Source of the DNA: Desulfobacteraceae bacterium
Lineage (GTDB): Bacteria > Desulfobacterota > Desulfobacteria > Desulfobacterales > Desulfobacteraceae
Reading direction: 5' to 3'
NCBI GenBank assembly: GCA_016743945.1
Contig: JADGFI010000005.1
Coordinates: forward strand, 124,001-188,000
Length of the DNA stretch: 64,000 bases
The notes below the pieces were generated by a model. That model searched no databases. It was given only the letters and a program-made list of their open reading frames with translations, and had not been told where the DNA came from. Shown here piece by piece: positions 8,908 to 18,689 of the stretch. The position numbers and the translations under genes were made by a program. Positions within the stretch are counted from its first letter, which is position 1. Each line of letters opens with the position of its first letter.

Positions 8908-11175
8908 ATGAACACGAGAATTGAATTATTGGCACCCGGTGGAGACATCGATTCCATAAAAGCGGCCATTGCTGCAGGGGCAGATGCGATATACTGCGGT
9001 TTGAATAGATTTAATGCGAGAAACCGGGCAGCAAATATCTTTTTTGAAGATTTAAATGGGGTTATACATCTTGCCCATGAACATGGTTGTAAGGTTTTTC
9101 TGACCCTTAATATTATCATTGTGGGAAGTGAAATACCGGCCCTTATTAAATTATTGAATCAACTGGTTAACACCGGAATAGATGGGGTTATTATTCAGGA
9201 TTTTGGATTATTTTATCTTTTATCAACCTATTTTAAACCCCTTGAAATACATGCCTCAACCCAGCTGAATACCCACAATGAAGGCCAGATAAAATTTTTA
9301 AGCAGGCTTGCGGCCAGCCGGGTTAATCTTTCAAGAGAGTTGACTATTGATGAAATAAAAGCCCTAACCCTGGCTGGACATAAAAAGAAGATGCAAACGG
9401 AAGTATTTGTCCACGGGTCTTATTGCCTCTCTTTTTCCGGCATTTGTTATCTCAGCTCTGTCCATGGCGGGAATTCTGGAAATCGCGGCAGATGCAGTCA
9501 ACCTTGTAGAGACAGATATTTCACAACCCCCCAAGGTAAGGATTTCCCCCTTAACCTTAAGGACAATTGTGCCTATCTTGATCTAAAAGAACTCGCCGAT
9601 GCAGGAGTTGCCTCCCTGAAGATTGAAGGCAGAATAAAGAAGTGTGATTACGTATTCACGGTGGTAAATAGCTGGAAAAAACAACTTAACCGTTTTTATA
9701 CCCACAACACCCTCAGCACGGACACTCGTGATTTTTACAAGGTGTTTAACCGGGATTTTTCAAACGGCTATTTAAAGGGAAATATCAATAAACAGATGTT
9801 TATTGATAATCCCCGGGATCATTCGATCCGACAGTTTTCCGACATCCATGTTTCCGATCATGAAAATTCCAAGAACAAAAAACGGGTACAAGAAAAAATA
9901 GAATATTATGCGGACAAACAAGACATTTTAACCCGGGTTAAACAGGAAATAAACAAATTAAGTATCGCTAAAAAGCCATTAATAATAAGTGTTTCAGGAA
10001 AACGGGATACGCCTTTAACCCTGTCAATAAAAACACCGGATACCTCCTTTGTTTTATCTTCAAGAATAAATCTTGCAAAGAAATATAAAAAAAGTACCGC
10101 AAATTGTCTAACCCACAGCTTCTTATTGGCGAGACTTAGCGCTTTAAACGATACGGCCTATTACATTGAGCAACTGGCGGTGGAAAATCTTCAGCCGGAT
10201 CTTTTTATCTCCTTTAAAGAGCTTAGGACAATAAAAAAAAAATGTTTATCTCGCTTAACGGGCTCAAAAGAAATTATGGATCCCGTTGAGGTTCCTTGTT
10301 TAACAAAAGCCCCCCCCGTGAAAAAACCACCAGCTCTTGGGGTATTAATTTCTTCCCAAAAGGATGTTCATCTTTGTACGGGGACCGGGGCAAAACTTTT
10401 TTTTCAACTTCCCGATTGTTTTAAAAATGAGGTTTCCGGGTTGATCTCTTTTTTTTCAGATAATCCGCAATTAACGCCCTGGTTCCCTTCCATTCTTATG
10501 GGAGAAAATTATGGGGCTGCCATAAAATTTCTTGAACAGGTCAAACCAAACCGTATTGTGACCGATAATACCGGAATCGCCTATGAAGCCTTTAAACGAG
10601 GAATCCCCTGGATAGCCGGGCCCTATATGAATATGGTGAACTCCTTTGGCCTCGTCTGTTTAAAAGAACGCTTTAATTGTCATGGGTCCTTTATCTCAAA
10701 TGAAATCAGCAAATATCAGATAAAAAGTATTGTTCGGCCTGAAAATTTTAACTTGTACTATCGTATTTATCATCCGATTTTGTTGTTATCCAGTCGGCAA
10801 TGTTTATTTCATCAAGTGACGGGGTGTGGAAAAGACAAAATGGATGGGGATTGTATTCAACTATGTCATAAATTGTCAGCCATCACAAATTTAAAGAATG
10901 TGCCGCTTTTTATTGAAAAAACAAAGGGGAACTACCCTTGTATTTATAATCATCATAATTTTTTAAATACAGATATTGTTACGGATATACCCGCTACTTT
11001 TTCCCGTTTTTTCATCGATTTACGGGGTATAAAAACCGAAACAACAATAGAGACGGATAAACCCGGCATAATCCGTGTGTTTGAAAAGTTTTTAAAGGGA
11101 AATCCTTATGCTGAAAAGGAACTCCAGCAGATGATTCATCCTTCTTGCAACACCCAATATACAAAAGGGATATAA
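8908..11175 (+). CDS. Peptidase U32 family protein (RlhA/YegQ-like), long form
   Basis: This 755-residue protein starts with the U32 signature (IELLAPGGDIDSIKAAIAAGADAIYCG) on a TIM-barrel-type domain. The conserved cysteine cluster is complete: Cys173, Cys180, Cys196 and Cys200 in YCLSFSGICYLS and RGRCSQPCRDRY. In characterised relatives (RlhA, TrhP, UbiU/V) these cysteines bind Fe-S and the proteins act in RNA hydroxylation or ubiquinone synthesis rather than proteolysis. It is longer than the roughly 400-residue minimal form and resembles the long RlhA-type architecture. The region after about residue 450 is poorly recognisable but has more cysteines (CGKDKMDGDCIQLC). An RNA-modifying role is likely but unproven. 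Confidence 0.8.
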   Translation: MNTRIELLAPGGDIDSIKAAIAAGADAIYCGLNRFNARNRAANIFFEDLNGVIHLAHEHGCKVFLTLNIIIVGSEIPALIKLLNQLVNTGIDGVIIQDFGLFYLLSTYFKPLEIHASTQLNTHNEGQIKFLSRLAASRVNLSRELTIDEIKALTLAGHKKKMQTEVFVHGSYCLSFSGICYLSSVHGGNSGNRGRCSQPCRDRYFTTPQGKDFPLNLKDNCAYLDLKELADAGVASLKIEGRIKKCDYVFTVVNSWKKQLNRFYTHNTLSTDTRDFYKVFNRDFSNGYLKGNINKQMFIDNPRDHSIRQFSDIHVSDHENSKNKKRVQEKIEYYADKQDILTRVKQEINKLSIAKKPLIISVSGKRDTPLTLSIKTPDTSFVLSSRINLAKKYKKSTANCLTHSFLLARLSALNDTAYYIEQLAVENLQPDLFISFKELRTIKKKCLSRLTGSKEIMDPVEVPCLTKAPPVKKPPALGVLISSQKDVHLCTGTGAKLFFQLPDCFKNEVSGLISFFSDNPQLTPWFPSILMGENYGAAIKFLEQVKPNRIVTDNTGIAYEAFKRGIPWIAGPYMNMVNSFGLVCLKERFNCHGSFISNEISKYQIKSIVRPENFNLYYRIYHPILLLSSRQCLFHQVTGCGKDKMDGDCIQLCHKLSAITNLKNVPLFIEKTKGNYPCIYNHHNFLNTDIVTDIPATFSRFFIDLRGIKTETTIETDKPGIIRVFEKFLKGNPYAEKELQQMIHPSCNTQYTKGI

Positions 11176-11368
11176 GAAACATCAAATAAGAATTAGATTA
11201 AAGGGTTCTTGTATCCTTAATTTTCCTGGGAGAACTGCGGAAAAGAGGGGGCGTGTCTTGAACAACCCCGTGGCAATATGGTATCCTTAGAAAAATTTTT
11301 TTTGGGGTGGCCTGCCGGCCGATTATAGCTGCTGCGGGCTTTAAACTTTTTGATATAGGATAGCCAAA

Positions 11369-12463
11369 ATGTCACTGGTTCAAAAGAGAAGGAAAACCAG
11401 ACAAATTTGTGTGGGGAATGTCAAGGTGGGGTCCCTAAGTCAGGTGTCGGTCCAGTCCATGACCAATACCGAACCCCAAGATGTAGAAGCCACCGTGGGA
11501 CAGATTTTGTCCCTTGAAAAGGCCGGGTGCGAGATCGTGCGGGTGGCGGTTCCGGATATGGAGGCAGCCCTTGCTATCAGGAGAATCAAGGATAAAATTC
11601 ACATCCCTTTGATTGCAGACATCCATTTTGATTTCAGGCTGGCCCTGGCTGCTGCCGAGGCGGGCTCCGACGCGTTGCGGATTAATCCCGGTAATATCGG
11701 GGATACAAAAAAGATACAGGCCGTGGTGGACGCTTCCCGTGCTCATGGGATTCCCATCCGGGTGGGGGTCAATGCCGGTTCCCTGGAAAAAGAGATAGAA
11801 AAACGATTGGGCACTACGGCCGAAGCCATGGTGGAAAGCGCCCTGTCCAATATCCAGATACTGGAAAATTTGGGATTTTATGATATTAAGGTGTCTCTCA
11901 AGGCCTCGGATGTGACCCGGACGGTTGAGGCCTATCGCATGCTGGCCCCCCTTACCGATGTTCCCTTCCATGTAGGGGTGACAGAGGCCGGTGGTCTCTA
12001 TGCCGGGATTACCAAATCCGCCATTGGCATTGGGATGCTCTTGTCCGAAGGAATCGGGGACACCATCCGGGTTTCCTTGACCCGGGACCCCGTGGAAGAG
12101 ATTCGGACAGGCTTTGAGATTTTGCGGGCCCTTGGCATCAGAAGCCGGGGGCCGGAGCTGATTTCCTGCCCCACCTGCGGCCGGTGCAAAATCGATCTGT
12201 TTAAAATTGCCCAGGAGGTAGAAAAAGCTTTACTTGAACGCTCCTGTAAGATTAAAGTTGCGATCATGGGGTGTGTGGTCAATGGCCCCGGAGAGGCAAA
12301 GGAAGCCGACATCGGTATTGCAGGGGCTGACGGTCAGGGGATATTGTTTAAACGAGGAAAGGTATTCAAACGAGTGGACCAGGATCAATTGGTCGCTGTA
12401 CTGCTTGATGAAATAGATAATATGACGCATAATTCGGAGGAATGGAATGGCAAAGAAGACTAG
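11369..12463 (+). CDS. ispG: 4-hydroxy-3-methylbut-2-enyl diphosphate synthase (IspG/GcpE)
   Basis: This 364-residue enzyme catalyses the penultimate step of the MEP isoprenoid pathway, converting MEcPP to HMBPP with a [4Fe-4S] cluster and reduced ferredoxin or flavodoxin. The three cluster cysteines are visible: Cys267 and Cys270 in SCPTCGRC, and Cys302 in MGCVVNGPGEA; the nearby Glu is the fourth ligand. The N-terminus (VQSMTNTEPQDVEATVGQI) is textbook. Length is standard for the bacterial short form. Its last 17 bases overlap the start of proS, so the two are one operon with coupled translation. The 193 bp upstream hold no gene. Confidence 0.97.
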   Translation: MSLVQKRRKTRQICVGNVKVGSLSQVSVQSMTNTEPQDVEATVGQILSLEKAGCEIVRVAVPDMEAALAIRRIKDKIHIPLIADIHFDFRLALAAAEAGSDALRINPGNIGDTKKIQAVVDASRAHGIPIRVGVNAGSLEKEIEKRLGTTAEAMVESALSNIQILENLGFYDIKVSLKASDVTRTVEAYRMLAPLTDVPFHVGVTEAGGLYAGITKSAIGIGMLLSEGIGDTIRVSLTRDPVEEIRTGFEILRALGIRSRGPELISCPTCGRCKIDLFKIAQEVEKALLERSCKIKVAIMGCVVNGPGEAKEADIGIAGADGQGILFKRGKVFKRVDQDQLVAVLLDEIDNMTHNSEEWNGKED

Positions 12464-13952
12464 AACCGCAATCACCCCGACCCGGGAAGAAGATTATTCC
12501 CAATGGTATCAGGAGGTTGTAAAGGCTTCTGATATGGCAGAGAATTCGCCGGTCAGGGGCTGCATGGTGATCAAACCCTGGGGGTTTGCGCTGTGGGAAA
12601 ATATCATGCACGATATGGACGCAATGTTCAAGGAAACCGGCGTCCGAAATGCCTATTTTCCCTTGTTTATTCCATTGAGCTACCTTGAACGAGAGGCCGA
12701 GCATGTGGAGGGGTTTGCAAAGGAGTGCGCTGTTGTTACCCACCACAAGCTGGAAAAAGGGGAGGACGGAAAACTGGTTCCCGCAGGGGAGCTGGCAGAA
12801 CCTTTGATTGTCCGCCCAACCTCAGAAACCATTATCGGCGAGTCCATGTCCAAGTGGACCAGCTCTTACCGGGATCTGCCCATTTTGCTCAACCAATGGG
12901 CCAATGTGGTGAGATGGGAGATGCGGACTCGGATGTTTTTGAGAACCAGCGAGTTTTTGTGGCAGGAAGGCCATACCGCCCATGCGACAAAGGCCGAAGC
13001 CCAGGAACGGACCCTCCAGATGCTTGATATTTATACACGGTTTGTGGAGGAACACCTGGCCATGCCCGTGATTTGTGGACAAAAAACCGAATCGGAACGG
13101 TTCCCGGGAGCGGATGATACCCTGTGTATCGAAGCCATGATGCAGGATAAAAGAGCCCTTCAGGCTGGCACCTCCCATTTTTTGGGACAAAATTTTGCCA
13201 AGGGATCTGACATCAAATTTCAAAATGAGGAAGGTGAGGAAGCCTATGCCTGGACCACCTCCTGGGGGACTTCCACCCGGATGATCGGCGGGATGATCAT
13301 GGTCCATTCCGATGATGACGGGCTGATTATGCCGCCTCGTGTGGCACCGGCCCATGTGGTGATCCTGCCCATTATTAAAAAAGGCGGGGACAACACCCAG
13401 GTGATGGAGAGTGCTAATTCCCTGAAAGCGGCCTTAAGGGCCATGGATTACCACGGCCGGAGGATAGAAGTGGAAATTGACGCCAGGGATATCGGCGGTG
13501 CCCGGGGGTGGGACTGGGTGAAAAAAGGAATTCCCGTCCGCATTGAGCTGGGACCAAGGGATATTGACAACAATGCTGTGTTTATGGCGCGACGGGATAC
13601 CAACGAGAAAAAATCCATGGACAGGGATGCCTTTATCAATGGAATTACACAACTTTTGGACAATATCCAGGATACCTTGTTTCAGCGGGCCTTACAGTTT
13701 AGAGAGGATCATACCTTTTCCATTGATTCCAAAAAAGAGTTTTATAAGCTGTTTAAAAAGGCAAAGGGCTATGAGAACGGGGCGTTTATCATGTCTCATT
13801 GGTGCGGGTCCAAGGCGTGTGAAGAAAAGATTAAAAAGGAACTTTCCGTGACCATTCGTTGTATTCCCTTTGACAGCCCTGAAGAAGCGGGGGGCTGCAT
13901 CTGCTGCGGCAATAACAGCTCCAAAAGGGTCTTGTTTGCCAAGGCCTATTAA
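12447..13952 (+). CDS. proS: Prolyl-tRNA synthetase, archaeal/eukaryotic type
   Basis: This 501-residue class II synthetase charges tRNA-Pro. It belongs to the shorter archaeal/eukaryotic ProRS group, not the long bacterial type with an INS editing domain. Evidence is the N-terminal DYSQWYQEVVKASDMA, motif 2 around NVVRWEMRTRMFLRTSEFLWQEGHTAH, and the C-terminal zinc-type tail with CGSKACEEKIK and GGCICCGNNSS ending in FAKAY. The ATG follows a GGAGG site inside the 3' end of ispG. The absence of an INS domain means mischarged alanyl-tRNA-Pro would need editing in trans; no editing gene is seen nearby. Confidence 0.95.
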   Translation: MAKKTRTAITPTREEDYSQWYQEVVKASDMAENSPVRGCMVIKPWGFALWENIMHDMDAMFKETGVRNAYFPLFIPLSYLEREAEHVEGFAKECAVVTHHKLEKGEDGKLVPAGELAEPLIVRPTSETIIGESMSKWTSSYRDLPILLNQWANVVRWEMRTRMFLRTSEFLWQEGHTAHATKAEAQERTLQMLDIYTRFVEEHLAMPVICGQKTESERFPGADDTLCIEAMMQDKRALQAGTSHFLGQNFAKGSDIKFQNEEGEEAYAWTTSWGTSTRMIGGMIMVHSDDDGLIMPPRVAPAHVVILPIIKKGGDNTQVMESANSLKAALRAMDYHGRRIEVEIDARDIGGARGWDWVKKGIPVRIELGPRDIDNNAVFMARRDTNEKKSMDRDAFINGITQLLDNIQDTLFQRALQFREDHTFSIDSKKEFYKLFKKAKGYENGAFIMSHWCGSKACEEKIKKELSVTIRCIPFDSPEEAGGCICCGNNSSKRVLFAKAY

Positions 13953-13992
13953 ATAGGATGAACACATGGAAGATAGAGGTGCAGCTATATAG

Positions 13993-16161
13993 ATGATTCG
14001 AATCACTGACATATTGGATAAGATTTATGAGTACAACCCGGATGCAGATCTTTCCATCATTGACCGGGCCTATATCTATTCGGCCCGGGTCCATGAAGGG
14101 CAGGTGAGGCTTTCCGGGGAGCCCTATCTCTCCCACCCCTTGGAAGTGGCGGATATTTTGGCCGACATGACCCTGGATGTGGAAAGCATTGCAGCAGCAC
14201 TGCTTCATGATGTGATCGAGGATACACCAGCCACCAAAGAGGACATTGAAAAAATGTTCGGCCCGGGGGTTGCCCATATTGTTGAAGGGGTCACCAAGCT
14301 GTCCAGTCTTCCCATGGCCAAGACCTCTTCCACCAAAATTGCCCAGCAGGCCGAGTCTTTGCGCAAGATGATCCTGGCCATGGCCGATGATATCCGGGTG
14401 GTGCTCATCAAGCTGGCAGACCGGATTCATAATATGCGGACCCTAAAATACCATAGGACACCGGAAAAACAGGCTAGCATTGCCCAGGAAACCCTGGATA
14501 TCTATGCCCCCATTGCCGCCCGGCTGGGAATCTTCTGGATCAAGCACGAACTGGAGGAAATCGCCTTTTATTATACCCTGCGCGATGAATATGAGCGCAT
14601 TGAGTCCCTGGTGAACACGGCAAAGGATAAAAAAGAAGATTATATCAAAGAGGTGAAGACCAGCCTTCAGTATAAAATGGAGGAGATGGAATTGCCCTGT
14701 GACATAAAGGGCCGTTATAAACAGCATTACAGCATTTATCAGAAGATGCTTTCCCAGAGTCTGGAGTTTGAGGAGGTCTATGACATCATTGCCTTCAGGC
14801 TTATTCTGGACACGGTTCCCCAGTGTTATGCCGCCATGGGCGCTATCCATTCCATGTGGAAACCCATCTATTATAAGATAAAGGATTATATCGGTAATCC
14901 CAAACCCAATATGTACCAGTCCATCCACACCACGGTGGTCGGTCCCAAGGGAGAGCGGGTGGAAATTCAGATCCGGACTCGTGATATGGATCAGATTGCT
15001 GAATCCGGTATTGCCGCCCACTGGAGTTATAAAGAAGGATCCAAGATAGATGAAAATACCGGAGAGTTATTTGCCTGGATCCGAAATCTGGTGGAAAACC
15101 AGGAAAATTATAATGATCCGGATGAATTCTTGGAAAATGTTCGTATCGATCTGTACCCGGATGAAATCTATGTGTTCACCCCCCATGGAGAGATAAAGAC
15201 CCTGCCCAAAAAGGCCACACCTGTTGATTTTGCCTATATGATTCATACCGAGGTCGGGGCTGCCTGCACCGGGGCCAAGGTCAGCGGCAAGCTGGTGCCC
15301 CTGACCCATAGGCTTAAAACCGGGGATACCATTGAAATTATCACCACCAAGGGACACCACCCCAGCGCGGACTGGCTTAATTTTGTCAAAACAGTCAAGG
15401 CCCGGACCAAAATCCGCGCCTATATCAATGCCCGGGAAAAAGAGCGCAGTTATTCTTTGGGTCGGGAAATGTGTGAAAAGATTTTCAGGAAAAAGAACCA
15501 GAATTTTAATGCCCTGGTAAAATCCGGTGAAATCCGTGCGGTGTCAGAATCTTACGGGTTCAAAACCGTGGATGATCTCATCGCCCATGTGGGCTTTGGT
15601 AAGCTGACGCCCCTGCAGATTTTAAACAAAATCCTGCCGGATCTTGAACGGGACCCCAAAGAAGAAAAAGAGAGTTTTTTCCAAAAAATTGCCAGTAGGT
15701 CAAAGCGAAAAACCGATACCGGTATCGTTGTCAAAGGCCTCCATGATATTCTAGTCCGGTTTTCCAAATGCTGTAATCCCTTGCCGGGAGATCCCATCAC
15801 AGGTTATATTACCCAGGGTCAGGGGGTAACCATTCATAGTAAAAATTGCATCAATGTCATGAAGATGAGCAATGAACGCAAAATAGAGGTTCAGTGGAGT
15901 GAGGATTTTACCGAATCCTATCCTGCCAGTATCCGTATCAAAACCGATGACCGACATGGGCTTTTGGCCGATATCGCGGCAGTGATCAGTAAATCCAAAT
16001 GCAATATTTTAAATGCCCAGAGCGAAACTTCTGAAGCAGGTATCGGCTCGTTTTATTTTACCGTTATGGTGGAAAGCTCGGCACAACTTCGTAAAATCAT
16101 GTCGGAAATACGGCGGGTTAAAAAGGTGACGGATGTCAAACGGGTCGTGAGAAACAACTAA
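13993..16161 (+). CDS. relA: Bifunctional (p)ppGpp synthetase/hydrolase (RelA/SpoT)
   Basis: This 722-residue stringent-response enzyme has the full long-RSH layout. A hydrolase HD domain lies at about 25-180, with His48, His72-Asp73 and the ED of HDVIEDT. The synthetase domain is at about 230-350 (YYKIKDYIGNPKPN and YQSIHTTVVGPKGERVEIQIRT). A TGS domain lies at about 385-450, and a C-terminal ACT domain at about 645-715. The basic motif KIKD at the RxKD position is typical of bifunctional enzymes; the intact HD residues support hydrolase activity as well. It begins 40 bp after proS with an AGAGGTG ribosome site and ends in a strong bidirectional terminator. Confidence 0.95.
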   Translation: MIRITDILDKIYEYNPDADLSIIDRAYIYSARVHEGQVRLSGEPYLSHPLEVADILADMTLDVESIAAALLHDVIEDTPATKEDIEKMFGPGVAHIVEGVTKLSSLPMAKTSSTKIAQQAESLRKMILAMADDIRVVLIKLADRIHNMRTLKYHRTPEKQASIAQETLDIYAPIAARLGIFWIKHELEEIAFYYTLRDEYERIESLVNTAKDKKEDYIKEVKTSLQYKMEEMELPCDIKGRYKQHYSIYQKMLSQSLEFEEVYDIIAFRLILDTVPQCYAAMGAIHSMWKPIYYKIKDYIGNPKPNMYQSIHTTVVGPKGERVEIQIRTRDMDQIAESGIAAHWSYKEGSKIDENTGELFAWIRNLVENQENYNDPDEFLENVRIDLYPDEIYVFTPHGEIKTLPKKATPVDFAYMIHTEVGAACTGAKVSGKLVPLTHRLKTGDTIEIITTKGHHPSADWLNFVKTVKARTKIRAYINAREKERSYSLGREMCEKIFRKKNQNFNALVKSGEIRAVSESYGFKTVDDLIAHVGFGKLTPLQILNKILPDLERDPKEEKESFFQKIASRSKRKTDTGIVVKGLHDILVRFSKCCNPLPGDPITGYITQGQGVTIHSKNCINVMKMSNERKIEVQWSEDFTESYPASIRIKTDDRHGLLADIAAVISKSKCNILNAQSETSEAGIGSFYFTVMVESSAQLRKIMSEIRRVKKVTDVKRVVRNN

Positions 16162-16183
16162 GCAAAATCAACAAAAACAAAAC

Positions 16184-16235
16184 AACTTCAGGTTCGGACA
16201 TCCATACGACGCATACCCGAACCTGAAGTTTTGTT
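16184..16235. terminator. Bidirectional terminator between relA/spoT and rpmB
   Basis: A perfect 14-bp stem pairs AACTTCAGGTTCGG (16184-16197) with CCGAACCTGAAGTT (16217-16230), with a 19-base loop. TTTTGTTCT follows on the plus strand and an A-rich run precedes it, so it can stop both the plus-strand relA/spoT transcript and the minus-strand rpmB transcript. Confidence 0.88.
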
Positions 16236-16268
16236 CTATAAATTTTACCTGCTGCCAAACAATTGTGA

Positions 16269-16463
16269 TTAAGCGGCTTTTGTGACCTTGCCTGCCTTAA
16301 TACAATTGGTGCATACATCAATTCTTCTGACGCAACCCTCTTTAATAACGGCACGGACTCTCTGGAGGTTTGGGTTGAATACTCTTCTGTTTAAATTGTG
16401 GGCATGGCTGACATTGTTGCCGACCATTGGTTTCTTACCGCAAATAGCACATTGTTTTGACAT
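16269..16463 (-). CDS. rpmB: 50S ribosomal protein L28
   Basis: This 64-residue basic protein of the large ribosomal subunit starts [22 protein letters not shown] and continues with NLQRVRA, the L28 pattern. It has two CxxC pairs (Cys5/Cys8 and Cys51/Cys54), so it is the zinc-binding form. A TGAGGAGTATAAG ribosome site precedes the ATG. It is monocistronic or the last gene of a leftward unit, since it ends against the bidirectional terminator. Confidence 0.95.
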   Translation of the reverse strand: MSKQCAICGKKPMVGNNVSHAHNLNRRVFNPNLQRVRAVIKEGCVRRIDVCTNCIKAGKVTKAA

Positions 16464-16550
16464 ATCTTATACTCCTCAAAGAAAAACACTTTAACAAAAT
16501 AATAACCCGAAATTAATACACCAACCCCAAAAAAAAGTAAAGATAAATTA

Positions 16551-17225
16551 TCATTTTTCTTCGGTTTTATTTGCCAGCCGGGTGCATTCCGGGATTTTAT
16601 TTAGAGCAGACTTGCTTTGCTCGCTTCCGGGAAAATATTCGACAATAAATTCATACCGCTTTAAAGCGCTTTTGTATTTTTTTGTTTTATAATAAAAATT
16701 GGCCACAGCAAGTTCATGGTCGACAATATTAGCCATGCATTTTTTTATATTTTCTTTTGTGTCCTTGCCATATTCATTTCCCGGGTATTGGTCGGCAAGC
16801 CGTTGGAATTGGGCCAGGGCATTTTTAGCCGGGGTGTCATCCCTGTCAATGGTGTTGATCTGCTTGAACCAGCACAGGCCGATTTGGTTTATCACATAGG
16901 GAACCGCATCATTTCTGGGATGCATTTTTTCAAAAGATTGATAGCCCATGATGGCTTCGTCATATTGCTCCAGGTGAAAATTGGCGTCGGCAATCTTGAG
17001 CTCGGCCAGAATGGCATATTTACTGAAGGGATACCAGTCTTTCAGGTCTGTATAAGCTTTGATCGCATCCTTGTAGTCTTCATCCATGAAAGCAGATGCA
17101 CCTTCTGCAGCCAATTGTTCGGCATTTTTATTCATCTGGCTTCCCCCGTCAAAAAGGGAGCAGCCAGATATGCAAAAAACAGAAGCGAAAAAAACGAAGG
17201 TTCCCAAAGATAAAAGTTTTTTCAT
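16551..17225 (-). CDS. bamD: Outer membrane assembly lipoprotein BamD
   Basis: This 224-residue lipoprotein has a signal peptide ending in the lipobox ISGC, with Cys22 as the acylation site. The mature part is a series of TPR-like repeats (DAIKAYTDLKDWYPFSKYA, EAIMGYQSFEKMHPRNDA and SALKRYEFIVEYFPGSEQ), as in BamD/YfiO. BamD works with BamA in inserting beta-barrel proteins in the outer membrane. The segment CWFKQINTIDRDDTPAKNALAQFQRL matches the family core. It begins two bases after the trxB stop, so the two are co-transcribed. Its presence confirms a diderm envelope. Confidence 0.9.
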   Translation of the reverse strand: MKKLLSLGTFVFFASVFCISGCSLFDGGSQMNKNAEQLAAEGASAFMDEDYKDAIKAYTDLKDWYPFSKYAILAELKIADANFHLEQYDEAIMGYQSFEKMHPRNDAVPYVINQIGLCWFKQINTIDRDDTPAKNALAQFQRLADQYPGNEYGKDTKENIKKCMANIVDHELAVANFYYKTKKYKSALKRYEFIVEYFPGSEQSKSALNKIPECTRLANKTEEK

Positions 17226-17227
17226 TG

Positions 17228-18145
17228 CTATAAATTCTCGATATAATGTTCAGCACAGACCGCTGCTATGGCAGCATCTCCTACGGCTGTGGATATCTGC
17301 CTAAGGGGGGTGTCCCGAACATCTCCAGCCACATAGACGCCGGGAACGCTGGTCTGCATTTTTGCATCTGCAACAATAAACCCGAATTCATCTGTTTTAA
17401 CAGCGCCGTTTAAAAATTCCGTATTGGGTAAAATTCCCACCCAGATAAAACAGCCGTCTGCTTTAAGAGTTGTTTCTTTGTTGGTTTTCAGGTTTTTAAC
17501 ATGGACGTTTTCAATACCGAAAAGACCGTCCACACCCGTGACCGCTGAATCCCATACGAACTCTATTTTGTCGTTGGCAAAGGCTCTTTCCTGAAGAATC
17601 TTGGCTGCCCGAAGTTCATCCCTGCGATGGACCAGAAAGACCTTTTTTGCAAATTTGGTCAAAAAGATGGCTTCCTGTACTGCGGTATCTCCGCCGCCAA
17701 TGGCCACAACTGTTTTGTCCCTGAAAAAAGGAGCGTCGCAGGTGGCACAAAAGGAAATCCCTTTGCCCATGTATTTGTCTTCACCAATCCCTAACTTTTT
17801 GGGTGAGGCTCCCGATGCAATGATCAGGCTTTTTGTCCTGATGGTCTTCTCTTTGAGAACTATTTCCTTTACATCTGCCGAAAGGTTCAGGGAGTGGACC
17901 TGTGCTGTTTGGATTTCCAACCCAAGGTCTTCTGCCTGGACTCTCATCTTTTCTGCCAGGTCATAGCCGCTGATGCCCTCGGGAAATCCTGGATAATTTT
18001 CAATCCAGTCTGTGACAAGAATCTGGCCACCGGGTACTGCTTTTTCAAGGAGCAAAACTTTCATCCTGGCTCTTGCAGCATATATTCCGGCGGTCAGGCC
18101 GGCAGGGCCAGCGCCGATAATTACAAGATCATAATCCACTGTCAT
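17228..18145 (-). CDS. trxB: Thioredoxin reductase
   Basis: This 305-residue FAD/NAD(P)H flavoenzyme reduces thioredoxin. The N-terminal FAD site is IIGAGPAGLTAGIYAAR. The redox pair is Cys133/Cys136 in FCATCDAPFF. The nucleotide site is AIGGGDTAVQEA, and the C-terminal FAD motif is GVYVAGDVRDTPLRQISTAVGDAA. All are intact and the length is typical. It lies 12 bp downstream of trxA and 2 bp upstream of bamD on one strand. The motif VHRRDELRA after the second Rossmann fold contains the basic residues usually linked to NADPH use. Confidence 0.96.
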   Translation of the reverse strand: MTVDYDLVIIGAGPAGLTAGIYAARARMKVLLLEKAVPGGQILVTDWIENYPGFPEGISGYDLAEKMRVQAEDLGLEIQTAQVHSLNLSADVKEIVLKEKTIRTKSLIIASGASPKKLGIGEDKYMGKGISFCATCDAPFFRDKTVVAIGGGDTAVQEAIFLTKFAKKVFLVHRRDELRAAKILQERAFANDKIEFVWDSAVTGVDGLFGIENVHVKNLKTNKETTLKADGCFIWVGILPNTEFLNGAVKTDEFGFIVADAKMQTSVPGVYVAGDVRDTPLRQISTAVGDAAIAAVCAEHYIENL

Positions 18146-18157
18146 GGTAACGACTCC

Positions 18158-18490
18158 TTACAAAATCCCTTTGATTGTCTCTTCAAGTTTTTCTTTGGCA
18201 ACCATACCGGTTATCTGTTCGGCAATTTCACCGTTTTTAAAGAAAATAAGAGTGGGAATGGCCTGGACGCCGTATTTACTTGGACTTAAAGGGTTCTCAT
18301 CCACATTTACCTTTGCAAAGGCCATACGGTCGCCATAGGTTTTGCTAAGGGCTTCAACAGTGGGGCCAATGGCTTTACAGGGTCCGCACCAGGGAGCCCA
18401 GAAATCCACCATTATGGGTTTGTCTGATTTTAAAACAATTTCTTCGAATGCATCGTCATCAATCTCTAAAATATTTTCTGCCATGGTCAT
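18158..18490 (-). CDS. trxA: Thioredoxin
   Basis: This 110-residue protein has the classic active site WCGPCK (Cys35/Cys38) inside MVDFWAPWCGPCKAIGP, and the cis-proline region AIPTLIFFKNGE. It is the general cytoplasmic disulfide reductant and partner of the adjacent trxB. Two starts are possible: MTM at 18490 or MAEN at 18484. Neither changes the domain. A strong sigma-70-type promoter lies 50-80 bp upstream. Confidence 0.96.
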   Translation of the reverse strand: MTMAENILEIDDDAFEEIVLKSDKPIMVDFWAPWCGPCKAIGPTVEALSKTYGDRMAFAKVNVDENPLSPSKYGVQAIPTLIFFKNGEIAEQITGMVAKEKLEETIKGIL

Positions 18491-18538
18491 TATCCTAATT
18501 GTTAGATTACAAATTGTTAAAATACAAAATTGCCTGTA

Positions 18539-18567
18539 AATATAGGATCATATTTATTTTTTGTCAA
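18539..18567 (-). promoter_or_regulatory. Promoter for trxA-trxB-bamD
   Basis: On the minus strand a perfect -35 TTGACA (18567 down to 18562) is followed after 17 bp by -10 TATATT (18544 down to 18539), ahead of trxA. Confidence 0.7.
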
Positions 18568-18689
18568 TTAATCAATCTGTTGGATCCAAATGAAACACCC
18601 TGAATTTGTCAAACACTATTCCTTTCGGGTGATTTTAGATCCAGGGCTGCACATTATTTTTTCAGCCAGATGTTTGTGGGGTTTCTTGC

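Noticed and set aside
13831..14430. Long minus-strand frames opposite proS and relA/spoT
   Set aside because: They overlap two certain genes in antisense and read like mirror codon bias, with no family motifs.
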